DNA from: Triatoma infestans
Taxonomy: Eukaryota; Arthropoda; Insecta; Hemiptera; Reduviidae
DNA: 64,000 nucleotides
Assembly: GCA_011037195.1 (NCBI GenBank)
Contig: JAAEAF010000096.1
Span: 1-64,000, forward strand
Direction of reading: 5' to 3'
This document shows positions 22,590-33,639 of this stretch, in pieces. The notes below the pieces were generated by a model. The model was given only the letters and a program-made list of their open reading frames with translations, was not told the origin of the DNA and did not search any database. The translations under genes were made by a program, and so were the position numbers. Each line of letters begins with the position of its first letter. Position 1 is the stretch's first letter.

Positions 22590-22920
22590 GGACCATTTTT
22601 CTTTTTTCGGTTATCTATAATTATTTGTAAAAGGCTCCAATGATTTTCTGTAAACATTTACTTCTTCCACTCTGACATTTTTTATTTGGAACATTTTCTT
22701 TTCTTGACCAAAGAAAATTGATTTTTAGCACGTTTCCGGAGAATTGTAACACATTAGCGATCTGCGTAATGAGGGTCTTTCAATACAATGTACGGTTCTA
22801 CCATCTAAATAAAATTTTTTGGAAAAAATAATGTAAGTATGAAGGGAAATTTTGAATTGAAATTATTAGAACTGCCAGAATTACAGGAAGCGATCATGTG
22901 AGGAATTCCCATGTTTTTAT
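22590..22920 (+). repeat. Modular repeat fragment, forward
   Basis: Diverged internal piece: aaaaggctccaatgattttc, tatttggaacattttctttt, ttgatttttagcacgtttcc, gtacggttctaccatctaaa. Both termini are missing. Confidence 0.6.
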
Positions 22921-23129
22921 AATGTCATTTCCGTGTCTTCTCCAGAAAATAATAAATAATATATAGAAAAATGATAATATAGATTACTGTATTTTTTTAT
23001 TTTAACAGCTAGCAGGCCTCACATATAAACTACGTGATGTGATAATGTACTAACACATATCATGTTAGTTTTTTTTAAGATAGGCATAAGAGACTAGATA
23101 CCTCAATGTGACTTCATTGTGTTGACAGA

Positions 23130-23770
23130 TTAAACTCTAATATCATAGGCCCCTCTCCCCCCCCCGCCCCCAAATCTTCTTAATATAAAAATGTTTCCGG
23201 TCAAAAATGTTACAAATAAAAACGATTGGTTTATATCCGTCCAAATTACTAGTCATATTTCCATTAAAAAAATCATTTGAGCTGTTTTTGAGAAAATTGA
23301 AAATAAAAAACTCGCAAACTTATGCATTAATGTCGCACTTCCGGTTATCTCATTTTCTTTGAACTTGGAATTCTAGTGGTGTAATTAATGGAACAGTTTT
23401 GGAGAAACATGATTTGTTCTAAGGTTATGATTTGGTTGAAATCTTAATGGAGCAGCTTCTACCTTTAGAAACTTCCAAAAATTAATTTACCCGAAAACAT
23501 GTTTTTCAAATAAGAATAATAAGATCTTTTTTTTTGTTCGTAAATAAAAGCGATGGAAACATTTTTGGTAAATTCGTAAAAGTCGTACTTCCTTGATGGT
23601 GTTTGACCGGAAACTTCGTCACCAGATGCGATTGAGGAATCTAAATGGAATTTTAAGTTTGAGATGCCAAGTTTTTGAGATATCCTAAAAATGATAATGC
23701 TAAAAATGTATTGTTCTTTCTCAGAGTTCGTCAAACCATGTATTTTCCTTAAAAATTAAATTTAGGAAAG
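23130..23770 (-). repeat. Modular repeat copy, reverse, no termini
   Basis: Two module starts are visible, cgcacttccggttatc (about 23335) and cgtacttccttgatgg (about 23584). The rest of the MR order is preserved: poly-C stretch, gtttccggtcaaaaatgtta, gaactt.ggaattctagtgg, cagatgcgattgaggaatct and agtttgagatgccaag. It runs into the palindrome that begins at 23791. Confidence 0.75.
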
Positions 23771-23844
23771 TTGTCAAGATCCCAATTATCAAGGAAAAGG
23801 ATTGTGAGATTAGGTCTTTTTAAAAAATAAGAAAACTTAAATTC

Positions 23845-23885
23845 TTGCCAACGTTTCGACAGAAATATTGTCTTTATCAAGGCAA
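23845..23885 (-). ncRNA. Hammerhead-ribozyme-like motif (left arm)
   Basis: On the minus strand the order is TTGCC, TTGATAA, A, GACA-loop-TGTC, GAAACGTT, GGCAA. The outer TTGCC/GGCAA pair would be helix I, GACA/TGTC helix II, TTGATAA stands where CUGANGA is expected, and GAAACGTT where GAAA plus a very short helix III and cleavage site is expected. Two core bases deviate and there is one extra A before helix II, so self-cleavage is doubtful. Confidence 0.35.
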
Positions 23886-24069
23886 AAAAAACTATGAAAT
23901 AATTTTCTTATAAATTTGGTAAATAATCACAGAGAACAGTGAACAAATATTTTTTTTTTGTTCACTATTCTCTGTGATGTTGAGGTGCTTCTCAACTTTT
24001 TATTTTCCAAATTTATACATGTTTTTAAATTTGTTATGTTTTGAAAATTATTTCATAGTTTTTTTTTTT

Positions 24070-24110
24070 TTGCCTTGATAAAGACAATATATCTGTCGAA
24101 ACGTTGGCAA
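24070..24110 (+). ncRNA. Hammerhead-ribozyme-like motif (right arm)
   Basis: The mirror image of the left-arm motif: TTGCC (24070-24074), TTGATAA, A, GACA/TGTC stem, GAAACGTT, GGCAA (24106-24110). The layout is that of minimal type I hammerheads reported in Penelope-like elements, with a degenerate core. Confidence 0.35.
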
Positions 24111-24311
24111 GAATTTAAGTTTTCTTATTTTTTAAAAAGACCGATCTCACAATTTTTTCCTTCAAATAAGAAGAAGAATCTTCCATAATCCCAATATATC
24201 CTCTGGCGGTACTAATATTTAAAATTTAAGGTCGTTGCTACAAATAAACAAATCAAAACGTATGTCAAAAACATAACTTTCTCTTACTGGCCAATTAATA
24301 AACGTCTGCTT

Positions 24312-24533
24312 ATTTTTGTACGAACTACAAAATCTATGGTCTGTGGAGCTGGGGCCATACAGTGCCGGCCACTGGATAGTGTTCTCTCGTTACAGAAAAC
24401 ACTGTACGTCACCGGACAGAGAGCAGTACAGGCTTCTAGAAAGTGAAAATCTAAGGGCAACACTGCTGATCTCGAACCTGGGGGTCTCAGCGCACTACCT
24501 TAACGCTAAATCCCATCCCCCTAAGCTCTCATT
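24312..24533 (-). repeat. tRNA-derived SINE, reverse orientation
   Basis: Read on the minus strand it begins TTAGGGGGATGGGATTTAGC, has a B box close to GGTTCGAGATC, a body with gtccggtgacgtacagtgtt and cgagagaacactatccagtg, and the family-specific end ggccccagc...gaccatagat. It is a complete but diverged copy of the 44.6-kb family with no long A tail. Confidence 0.85.
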
Positions 24534-25634
24534 TGTTTGATGATTTGAATGTTTCAGTTGGTTGGTGGTGTAAGGGAAGGAGACATCAATACTCCTATAT
24601 TTTATGAAGACGAAGTTAATAGTCGCAAAGTCGTTAATAAATTCGGATCAGCTGTTTATTTTTTTATATATATATTTTTTTTTTTTTTTTTATCAAGAGA
24701 AAAGCACACTTAAGGGAAAGCAGCAGACTTGCAGACAAATTTTTCAAATTTTATTTTTAGCATCATCTGCCCTACTAGTGGAAATAGTGAAAAACAAACG
24801 CATTACGAAACAATACTTAACGGTACTTATCTACATCAATAAATATTTATTTTTATTCATGATATTAAAGGTTCGTCACTACAAAAATAAAGTCAATAAA
24901 TCTTGCATCTATTTATTTCTTTTCGATAATGATCGTTCCTTATAGACGATTATCGCCTGGAAAAAAATACAATTAAATCATAAATACTTATATATTCAAT
25001 TATTTCTATTAAAAAAAAAAAAAAATAGAAATGTCCTCGATTTAATGAAAAGCTATAACCAGGATGTTTTACCAGCTCATGGCATAATATTTTTTAGAAT
25101 TAAATATTAATTTTTTTATAGGAAGATATTGATATAAACTTTAGAAAGTGATAAATAATAAAAAGTATTTTTTTTTTTTCTCAATTGGTCTAATTTAAAT
25201 GAATGTAATTATAATAATATTTTTAATTGAAGTTCATTATATATGTAGAGAATGTATAATTACCGTTACAAAACATTTCCTTTCAAATATTCTTCCTAGT
25301 CCAGACGAAACTTGAGGACGTAACCAACCATGTATTTATTTTATGAGATTATCATTAATTATTAATATTAAATTATGAGAAAAGATGAAAGAAAAAATAA
25401 TGGTTTTGGTATAATTGTTTCCCTGTTGGGGGGATTAGTCTAGCCACTTCTTCAGGGGGTCTTGGGTCGAATGTAAGAAACTATGCTATATATAATAAAT
25501 AGGTGGTATGTTAAAATTAATACAATGAACGTTGGATCTGCAGAAGAGATTAGCCAATGTTTGCAGCAATTTGGTTTCAGCTACTGTAATCCACACATAG
25601 ACCACGCTTATACCCACAAACACTCACGCTTATA
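24534..25634. other. AT-rich region
   Basis: About 1.1 kb with T and A runs (24661-24690, 25012-25025, 25168-25180). The 113-codon frame at 24604-24945 is driven by poly-T/AT composition and is not convincing. No element ends recognised. Confidence 0.45.
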
Positions 25635-25742
25635 GTTGTTGCGGTTAGTTCCGCAGATCTGGAAAGCATCAGAGATATTTTCCGCGATATCTTGCTTCTT
25701 TTTGTGGTCACCCATCTAGTACGAACACTGTTATATAGCAAA
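25635..25742 (+). repeat. Unidentified repeat, copy 2
   Basis: Matches 16884-16992: gttgttgcggttagttccgc, agatctggaaagcatc, ttttccgcgatatcttgctt, ctttttgtggtcacccatct and cactgttatatagca. This copy lies outside MR, which shows that the unit is an independent repeat. Confidence 0.6.
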
Positions 25743-25894
25743 CTATAGTAGATAATTAATGTCGAAGTCAATTCTCTACAAGAACTTGATAACCAAATTT
25801 TAATGATAAATGAAAATCTGAAACCATCAGAACTAATAAAAAGTAGTTTACTTCTTAATGGTTAAGAACCCAGCACTGTGGATCTAACCACATA

Positions 25895-26190
25895 TTCTAT
25901 AATTTTTTTAAAAAAAACTTGTATGAAACACTTTTTATTATTCCTGTTAATACAATTACAATATATAAAATGAAATATATATAACATAAATATAGAGGTG
26001 GTGGGTGAAGGGATAAGTACCAAACCTACTAACCCCCAGCCAGAACTGAGGAAGTGAACAGAACGCAATAACATAAAACCAACTCTATATATGTGAAATT
26101 TAACGCCACACATTCCAAAGTTTAAAAAGAAAATCATCGTTGCTGCCATTTCTGAAAAAATTCCAAAAAATTCAAAAACCGATTTTTTCA
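25895..26190 (-). repeat. Modular repeat fragment, reverse
   Basis: The hairpin end is degenerate (acttgtatgaaacactttt, then attcctgttaatacaattac). The body shows gaaatttaacgccacacatt, ccaaagtttaaaaagaaaat, catcgttgctgccatttctg and ccaaaaaattcaaaaaccga. It is a truncated copy. Confidence 0.55.
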
Positions 26191-26785
26191 TATCTGGATG
26201 TCCATCAATTCTTCTAATATACTATAACGTGGCGTTATAAAGAGGTAGTACCGAATTCACCCAACAGGTAGCGCAAGCTGACTAAATAGAAGAATTACCA
26301 GCTAGGTCAAATTACAAAAAGGGACTGTGAACTATATGGGAAAATATTCCACAAAATAATAATGAAAGAGTCAGTCTAGGCGTTCACAAATGAAGTATAT
26401 GTTGTTTGCCGTGAACTGAATTTGTTACCGAATAAGAAATTGGTTTTCCGCATCCTGTACCGCGCAGCGAGGTGTAATAGGCAATGTGAAATTTGCAAAG
26501 TAAATAGAGTTATTCTAAAATAAATTTGTGGCCACAGACGAGAAAACAGTAGATATAATAAATGAGTCAATATTTATTGTATATCATAACGGTAAACTTA
26601 CCTTTAATTTAATAACTGTACCGTATACGAATTAAATTTGTATCTTACTGAATTAAAGAGTGAACAAGACTAGTAAACCATTTTGTCTATCTTCTTTAAA
26701 CTTCTAAGGAAAGAAAAGAAATTACTCAATTATGGCCTACTAGGAATCGCGTAATTTTTACATTAATAATTATATAGGTGGCAAA
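26191..26785. other. Unassigned region
   Basis: Has a GC-richer patch near 26220-26285 (gtggcgttataaagaggtag) and another near 26448-26480 (gcatcctgtaccgcgcagcg). No gene or element recognised. Confidence 0.4.
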
Positions 26786-26789
26786 ACTA

Positions 26790-27135
26790 TACATTGCACT
26801 GAAAGTGGAACTTTAATGGAAAGCATAAATCGCTAATGTTTCTTTTTGCCTTGACGCAGTTCACATATTTTTACTCGGACCGATGTACGCTTCAGATTTT
26901 TTCAGGTTATGACCCCCAGAGAAGTCTTAACCGCTTCAATCTTCAATTAAATATCAAGTTTGAACTGCTAGCAACATTTTGTGTATTATACTGTTCACTG
27001 AGACACACATATATCTATGCACACGCAATTCATTAATAACAATAGATTCATATTCAAAGTGAAAATACAATCTTGAAAATCTGGCACTAATACTTTCCTA
27101 AGTAAATTCCTCTTAAAGCAGTAAGAAAAAGTTAC
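26790..27135 (-). repeat. Modular repeat fragment, reverse
   Basis: A diverged MR right part: gaactttaatggaaagcata, caatcttcaattaaatatca, agtttgaactgctagcaaca, aaaatctggcactaatactt and an end resembling cttaaagcagtaagaaaaag near 27115-27132. Confidence 0.55.
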
Positions 27136-27345
27136 AAGTTACAAAATATTAACAAATATAAAATAAATACGAATTAATCATTAAATTTCACAATACTTTC
27201 ACATTCACAAAATTAATTACTCTTTCAATTATTCATTAATATTTCTTTAATTATTAGAAGTGAAACTGTTAAGAAATGTAAATAACTTTCTAAATAAGTA
27301 TTTAGCAAAAACGAATTCCAAGTTACAAGGGAATTTATAAATTAA
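27136..27345. other. AT-rich spacer
   Basis: A/T-dominated spacer between an MR tail and an MR hairpin end. Nothing else seen. Confidence 0.4.
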
Positions 27346-27402
27346 AATTCATAATAATTGTAGAATGAGAAAGACTTATGAGTGATTCACACCAGACATG
27401 TG
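27346..27402 (+). repeat. Modular repeat hairpin-end fragment
   Basis: Reads atgagaaagacttatgagtg, attcacaccagacatg. This is the forward MR end (GAGAAAGT..., GTGATTCACACCAGA) with no body attached. Confidence 0.5.
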
Positions 27403-29486
27403 GTGATTTGCAGCAGTTTGATAGATTGATATATTGAGTGGGCTGATGGAAAAATTCACCAGGATGAATAGAAAAATCAATATTTTTGGCATATACATAT
27501 ATAATGTAATGGAAAAAACGACATGTTTTAAATTTAGGAATATTAACGATGCACTGAATTGTAAGTTTCCTTCAAATAGCATCGAGTTTTCTTTCTTAAA
27601 TAGGAATTAAATAAATAACTTTTCTTTGCAACCGTGACAATATAATGGTGACAATTATTCAATCAAAAGTAGTAAATGAAGTTCACTAGTTCAAGTGACA
27701 AAAAGTAAAAAAATCAGCTATTACTTTTTCTCACTAGTGTAATAATAGTTATTTATTTCACAAGAGAGAAAATGGCCACTTTTACACACTCAAGTTTCAG
27801 ATTTGCCCACATAAGCGCTTAGCGAGTATGGCAACTGAACGAGAGTTATAGATAACTTTTCTCCAGAGTTAATATTAGATTTTTTTTTCCTCTAACCGCA
27901 TTAAATTGGTTCCTAAATTATATGAATATAAAAAAATGTGAAAAGTGCAAATACTGAGAAGTATTTTAATTCAATTAAAATACTTCTCTCTCTCTTTAAT
28001 CTGTTCCGTTTAGTATAATCATCTCAAATCCGCTGTATCTGGGATTTGTTTGATCTTGTTTTCACGTATTCCTCGCTAGTTGTCGGGCTAATTAGAGTTG
28101 AAAAATGTTTCTTTATACACTTTTGTGAGAAAGTAGTCTGTAAACTCACTGGTGACAAAAAAATAAACTATAGCCATTGATTTCAGTGGAATAATTGTAA
28201 CATTATTCAACTGTTGTAGAAAAAAAAAGAGTAACATTGAATTCTAACTAGCCCCAAACATCTAGCAGCAATACGCGAAAACCAGATCAAAACACATCCC
28301 TGATACAGTGGATCTGAGGTTATATACCAATTCATATAAATTAAAAACCAATTTAATATGTTTGCAGAAAAACAATTTAATATTCCACACGTGAGTAAAA
28401 TATTTTTTTTACGTTCACTTGCCATACGCGCTGCGCTCGTGTGGACAATGCCTGAACTCAAGTGTAAAAATGCATTATTTACTCACTGTTTGATAAATTA
28501 ACTACTTTCTTATTATTATTCAATAAAATTTATAACCAAAGCAATATTCATGATTGTTTAAATTCACATTTATCATCATACTTGACTATATCAAAGATTT
28601 ATAGTCAGAATTTATTTCTGGTTTTTATTTTAAACTAAAAATTATTAATGAAAACAGAATAAAAAATAAATCAACTATTGTTTTATAATCTTTTTCATAA
28701 ATAAAATTCTTTCTTTTCTTTATTCTAGGTATTTATACTGCTCTAGACCAACTTCCACTTACTGACTTCCCTTCATAATTCATTCCTAATGATCCCAGCA
28801 AAAATACATTAAGAACCAGAATAACAAAAAAAGAAATACATAGAAAAAGAATACAAAGAAATAAAAAGTAGAAAAAGAAAAGAATAAAAATAGACAAAAA
28901 CTCTAATAAGTGAAAAATACGGCGAAGAGGCGACCAAATGTTCGTGACTAGGATGTTGCAACGTGACTGCCAAACAATTTGCGTCATTACTGTTGGTATT
29001 TCTGTCTTTATTGTAAAAGAAATATAATAATGGTGAGATGTTCCCGAGGGGTCTCCTCTATATCGGTCATTTCAAGGATAAAAAGATTTTTTTTTGTTTT
29101 TATTTGTAATTTTGAGAAATTAAATTATATACGTATTTATTTGTTTAATTATTATTTTCTTCCTTTAACATGAATCATGTTCAGCAAATTAAACTGCCAT
29201 TTTTATTTTTATTTTTCTGAACAGAGTCCTAATTATTAAAGGAAAATTGAGTAATAATGGATAATAATGATAAAACAAACTGCATGACCAGCACAGCATG
29301 ACTTCCACGCATGTTCGTTTTAGTTGCAAATTATTATAACATTAACAATTATTAATTGTATTTTATTTAATGAAATAATAAGCGTGACTATGAGAAATAA
29401 ATCGATTATTATTATTATATTTTTTTAGAATTAAATTACAAATTTAAATGTTTAGTAAAGTGTACACAAGGCCAAACAGAATGATT
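27403..29486. other. AT-rich region without recognised features
   Basis: About 2.1 kb. Open frames at 27376-27582, 28207-28461, 28733-28987 and 28979-29173 are short, AT-driven and show no known domain. A short inverted repeat (aatactt...ttttaat, agtattttaattcaattaaaatact, about 27958-27983) is a simple perfect palindrome. No transposon ends or RNA genes noticed. Confidence 0.45.
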
Positions 29487-30371
29487 CCTTCTTCCACTTA
29501 GTGTTGCGGTCGTGTCCAATTTTTCGATATCGTGTTTTCACGGATATACACGTTTTGAGGTCCCCTGAGTCCAAAAAAAGTAATTTTTAGAAATTTTATG
29601 TTGTGTGTATGTGTGTGTGGTCAGCATAACTCAAAATCGGATAATCGCAAAAAGTTCAAACTTTAAAATAATAAGTAGTAACTAACTGCTAACAAAAGGA
29701 TGCGACAATAAGGTTTCGATAAAAATACTTCAACCGGAAGAATGGATTATTCAGTTTTATTTTTTGCAATTTTCTTTAAACTTGGAATAATATTAACTTT
29801 ACATATAAAGTGCTGTAACTTTATAGGGAAAAGTTCATTTAAGATGGGTTTATAGAGGAATGGGTGGGGTTATGTTTTCCTCAGTTATTATATTTCAGTT
29901 TATTATAATCATTCTATCGTCTATGTAATATTAATTACAATGAAATATGACGCCAAAATTCCAAGTTTTGAAGAAAATTGGTTCACCGGAAGTGCGGAAG
30001 TGCAGCTGTACTGAACAGTTTTATTTTTCTTTCAATTTATTATATATATAATTTATTTTTTTGCGACTTTCACCAACGAATTGCGGACATCAACGAATTT
30101 CATTAAACTTGTTATACTAACCATACATACAGGGACCTATCACTTTTGTTTGAATTAGTTTTCCGAGTAAATTTATTTAAGAGAGGTTATAGGGGGAGGA
30201 GTAAGGTTATGATTTCGTCAATAAATTAGTTTTTATAAAGTTTACATTCTTCCATTCATGTATCTTGAAGCAAACTAAACATCTAATAAGAATTATATGT
30301 TAGAACAGAATTAGTCAGTCGCTGTAAATCGCTTAAGAGAAAGTCATGCGAGTGTTTCACACCAGATTTTT
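29487..30371 (+). repeat. Full-length modular repeat, forward
   Basis: The left end is degenerate (ccttcttccacttagtg, gcggtcgtgtcc). The body follows the family order: gttttcacggatatacacgt, tttgaggtcccctgagtcc, a GT stretch, caaccggaagaatgg, and a first module with gggtggggttatgttttcct. A second module follows, opened by caccggaagtgcgg (about 29987) and closed by agggggaggagtaaggttat. The end is ttaagagaaagtcatgcg with the hairpin region agtgtttcacaccag. At about 885 bp it is the longest uninterrupted copy and has no reading frame. Confidence 0.85.
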
Positions 30372-31073
30372 TTGTTTTATCATCAAAAAAACTAAGGGAA
30401 TGATATAGTACAAATTGGAAAGTCTCAAACAGCGTTTTCCAATGACGGTCAGCAAATTGAATCAGATGACTCTGCCACTTAGTTGATCCACTTTATTCGT
30501 AACTTTCTCTTGACATTGACTGATTAGAACAAAATTTCTCAAAATAAGAAAAATCATTAGAAAGTTTTAATATGACATTCAAGTTTAAACACCATCACTG
30601 GAGTGGACATCGATAGGTTTCGGTCAAACCTGTTAGGTGGAATTTTACTAAATAGTGTTTTTATTGGTCTTTCAAGAGTTTGTAAAAACAAAAAGAAAAA
30701 AACTCATTTTTTTTCCTTTTAAACGTAACATAGTAATTAATTATAATTAAACACATATAACCCTATCAATTTTTTACGAAATAATTTTTAGATTATTAAA
30801 GTAAACACCATGGCTTAAAATTTAAACGAACAGAAATTATCCATGGTTTTCTAAAAACATTAAACGTGAGATACCGATAAAATTACTACATTAATCTCTC
30901 GGAAACTTTGAAATGTAACCAACTCACTACCATAATAGATAAAAGGCAAATTTCGGTCGCCAGAAGACTCGAAGATGTTTGATATGCACACGAATTTATG
31001 GCTGAAAATGCTCTTTAGGTCCAAGACTACCTTGGGCGCTCATATCGATAACGTAGGAGTAACACGGGCATCC
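30372..31073. other. Unassigned region
   Basis: Contains a possible MR trace at 30595-30660 (ggttaggtttcggtcaaac-like) but otherwise no recognisable repeat or gene. From about 30890 composition becomes less AT-rich and leads into the hammerhead-like motif at 31074. Confidence 0.4.
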
Positions 31074-31112
31074 ACCTGTCAGTCTTACCCTACATTAGGG
31101 TCTTCAGCAGAT
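31074..31112 (-). ncRNA. Hammerhead-ribozyme-like motif
   Basis: On the minus strand: ATCTG (31112-31108), CTGAAGA matching the CUGANGA core box exactly (31107-31101), CCCTA-ATG-TAGGG perfect helix II (31100-31088), TAAGACTGA where GAAAC...GUC would be expected (31087-31079), and CAGGT (31078-31074), which pairs with ATCTG as helix I with one G-U pair. The second core box deviates (TAAGAC), so the sequence is probably a decayed ribozyme. It lies in a GC-richer block with no recognised element around it. Confidence 0.4.
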
Positions 31113-31175
31113 AGTTGTTGTGTACAGATTGCTTTAGTAGCGTGCCCAAAGAGTAAAATCTAGGATACCAATTCA

Positions 31176-31685
31176 CTTTTTCTTCTTCTCCTCCTCTGCT
31201 TCTTCTACTCTTCCTTCTTCATTTCCAACTTCTTCTTCATCATCTCCTTCATCACCTTCGTTCGTAATTTCTTGTTCTTTTCTCATCTTCTTCTCCTCCT
31301 ACTCGGCTACTTCTCTTCCTTCTTGTTCATCATCTCATACTTTACCTTCGTTTTTTCTTCTTTTTCTTCCCTTACTTCTTCTCCTGTTTCTTCTTCATCA
31401 ACTCCTTCTTCACCTTCGGTTTTTCTTCTTCTTCTCCTACTCCTCCTTCTTTTCTTATCTTCTCCTCCTCCTTCTTCTACTGCTTCTCTGCTTGTTTTTC
31501 TCTTCCTTCCATTTTCACTTTCTTCTCCTCCTTCGTCTCATCACCTTCGTATATTTCTTCTCCTCCTCCTAATCTTCCTGTTTCTCTCATCTTCTCCTCG
31601 TCCTTCTTCTTCTTCTTCTTCTACTCCAACTTCTTCCTCTTCTTCTTCTGTTCCTTCTTTTCTTCTAATTCTACTCAATCTTTTC
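31176..31685. repeat. Polypyrimidine (TTC/TCC)n tract
   Basis: About 500 bp composed almost wholly of C and T on the plus strand, mixing ttc, tcc and ctt triplets. The 154-codon open frame inside it (31272-31736) translates to Ser/Leu/Phe/Pro low complexity and is not a gene. Such mirror-like polypyrimidine DNA can form triplex structures. Confidence 0.9.
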
Positions 31686-33125
31686 TACATGCACCACTCA
31701 GAACAGTGTGAGGGACAGAATTCAATTATGTCATGAAATCGACAATTGGTGAATTCGCCACAGAAAAGTTGGACTTAGTTGTTTCATTAGCCCGCCGCTT
31801 TCCTATCGTAGCTAACTGTGACAATTAAAGAAGACACGAGCCCACTAATCCTAGAGTCTATTGCAAAATAGATGATCTATGGCTTTCTTGGCTATCTATA
31901 AATAAACTTATTATGTAGACGTATTATTGAGTGGCCTAGTTGTTCGAATCATCAAAAGGATAACTATAGGATAACTAAGCCACCTTAGAAACCTAAAAGA
32001 AGCGGGAATTCCCTGCACCTTCTCAAGCTGAGCTTTTATTGATTAACTTTTTTTATTATATTTTCTATTTAAAATTGTAGTATATAATATCAGTAGAGTA
32101 TTTACAAAGATTGTTGATGCGCATTCAACAATTTTTGATAAAAGTGAGTCAGAAAATGACCAAATAAATAAATAACAAAAAACCAAAACCATTTGATACA
32201 ACATAGATGTACCAAGGTCGAGATGTTTAAGAAGTGTGCGAAATATCCTTGATTCAACTACATCATTCATTATTATCTCCACAAAATACGAGTATATAAC
32301 TATGTACATATATTAGTTATGTGAGAAACATTGATTACAGTTTCCTTTTTACGTGGATAATAAATACATGGTTTGTTTCGCATAATACACTAACTAGCAC
32401 CCACTATCAAAGTAAATTATTTACCAATTACGATCAAAATACATATTCGAGGAAAAAACAAAACCAAAAAAAAAAAAAGAAGAAAAATTATTTAAAAAAA
32501 CGCTCAATTTTAAACAATAAAAGGATATCCAATATTATTAAATTATACATCTTTAAGAAATTTCCATAGACCGTGAACAATACCTGTATTTGTTGTCGTT
32601 GTTTGGGGTGGTGGTGGTGGGGGGAACAATATTATGGTTTTTGTTAATATTTTCGGGAAGTATCAAATTATTATGTAACTTAACTGAAATTATGTAATAT
32701 GTATGAAAATGGTTTCCTTTTCTTACATTTTAAAAACCTTTTTTTTTTAGTTCATTTCGCACCGGCTAGCCACCACCAAATAAAAAACAATTACCAATAA
32801 ATTAATGGCCCTTATAACCTCTAATTATTTGAAATATATTGTGACTGAATATATAAGAATGATAAATTTATAAATAATTAAAGATGTGATTTTATCTCGA
32901 TTGTTTTACTTTAATCGATTTTTATTATTTTTTACTATTGCTGAAATATGCTCTCGGAAATACGTTTTTTGTTTTGTTTTCTTTTATTGACTTTCTTGAT
33001 TCAGAAAATAAGTTAATTAGAAACTGGACACTATATCTTTCATCCTTCTATTTCTCCCTCTCTCTCTCTCTCTCTATCTCTGAGTATGTATACCTGTCTG
33101 GTGTGTGTGTATGTGCGAACAAAAT
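31686..33125. other. Unassigned AT-rich region
   Basis: About 1.4 kb without recognised gene, RNA or repeat end. It holds a poly-A stretch near 32463-32485, a GGTGGTGG run near 32608 and a CT run near 33055-33075. Short frames on both strands look incidental. Confidence 0.45.
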
Positions 33126-33129
33126 TACT

Positions 33130-33560
33130 CAAAAATAAACAGTTCAGATAAAGTTGATTGGCTACAATTAGTATTCCAAATTTAAAGAAAATCTGTCGAG
33201 AGCCGATTTCGAGAAAAAAAAATTCAACAAAATCTATTCTGAAAATGCGCACTTCCAGTTAGCTGGAGTTGCATCAAATTTGGAATTTTAGCAAATCAAC
33301 TAATGTAACTTCATATTATATGAAAGTTTTAATTTTGCAGTCCCCCACCACCACAACCACAAAAATAGAATTTTCTGAAAAAATACTTTAAATAAAAGCG
33401 ACGGAACATTATGAATATATAGTTAGTGTGTGAAATTTAATAACAAGTCTTCGGAGCGATTTTTAACAAACATCGCGGGAAAAAACAGCAAAATTCATTA
33501 TTGGAGTGAAGTCTCTCTTCCAATTGATGGATTTTGTCCAAAATCCCTTCAAGTATGGGT
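33130..33560 (-). repeat. Modular repeat fragment, reverse
   Basis: Shows ttagtattccaaatttaaag, gagagccgatttcgagaaaa, tgcgcacttccagttagctg (about 33248), cccccaccaccacaaccaca, cttcggagcgatttttaac, ctcttccaattgatggattt. Two modules are present, without termini. Confidence 0.7.
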
Positions 33561-33639
33561 GTGATAGGGGTGTGATAGTGAAACCGTAATGGCATGAGCC
33601 CATTACGTGGAGATGTGTCCTTACAACTACAATACGGCC

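Larger units (their letters stand above)
23791..24162. repeat. 372-bp palindrome (fold-back element)
   Basis: The left half (aaggaaaaggattgtgagat...) is answered by its reverse complement (...atctcacaattttttcctt) at the right edge, and the arms continue inward to a centre near 23957. The centre is itself tight: cacagagaacagtgaacaaa against tttgttcactattctctgtg with one difference. The right arm alone holds an extra GTTGAGgtgcttCTCAAC hairpin. Each arm carries a hammerhead-like motif (see separate entries). It has no reading frame. A possible reading is two inverted Penelope-like terminal pieces. Confidence 0.85.

Noticed and set aside
29487..30371. MR as a Helitron
   Set aside because: It has a 3' hairpin, but no CTRR end and no 5' TC insertion context, and its inverted ends are not expected of Helitrons.
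31272..31736. 154-codon open frame
   Set aside because: It is the translation of the polypyrimidine tract (Ser/Leu/Phe/Pro only) and has no other support.
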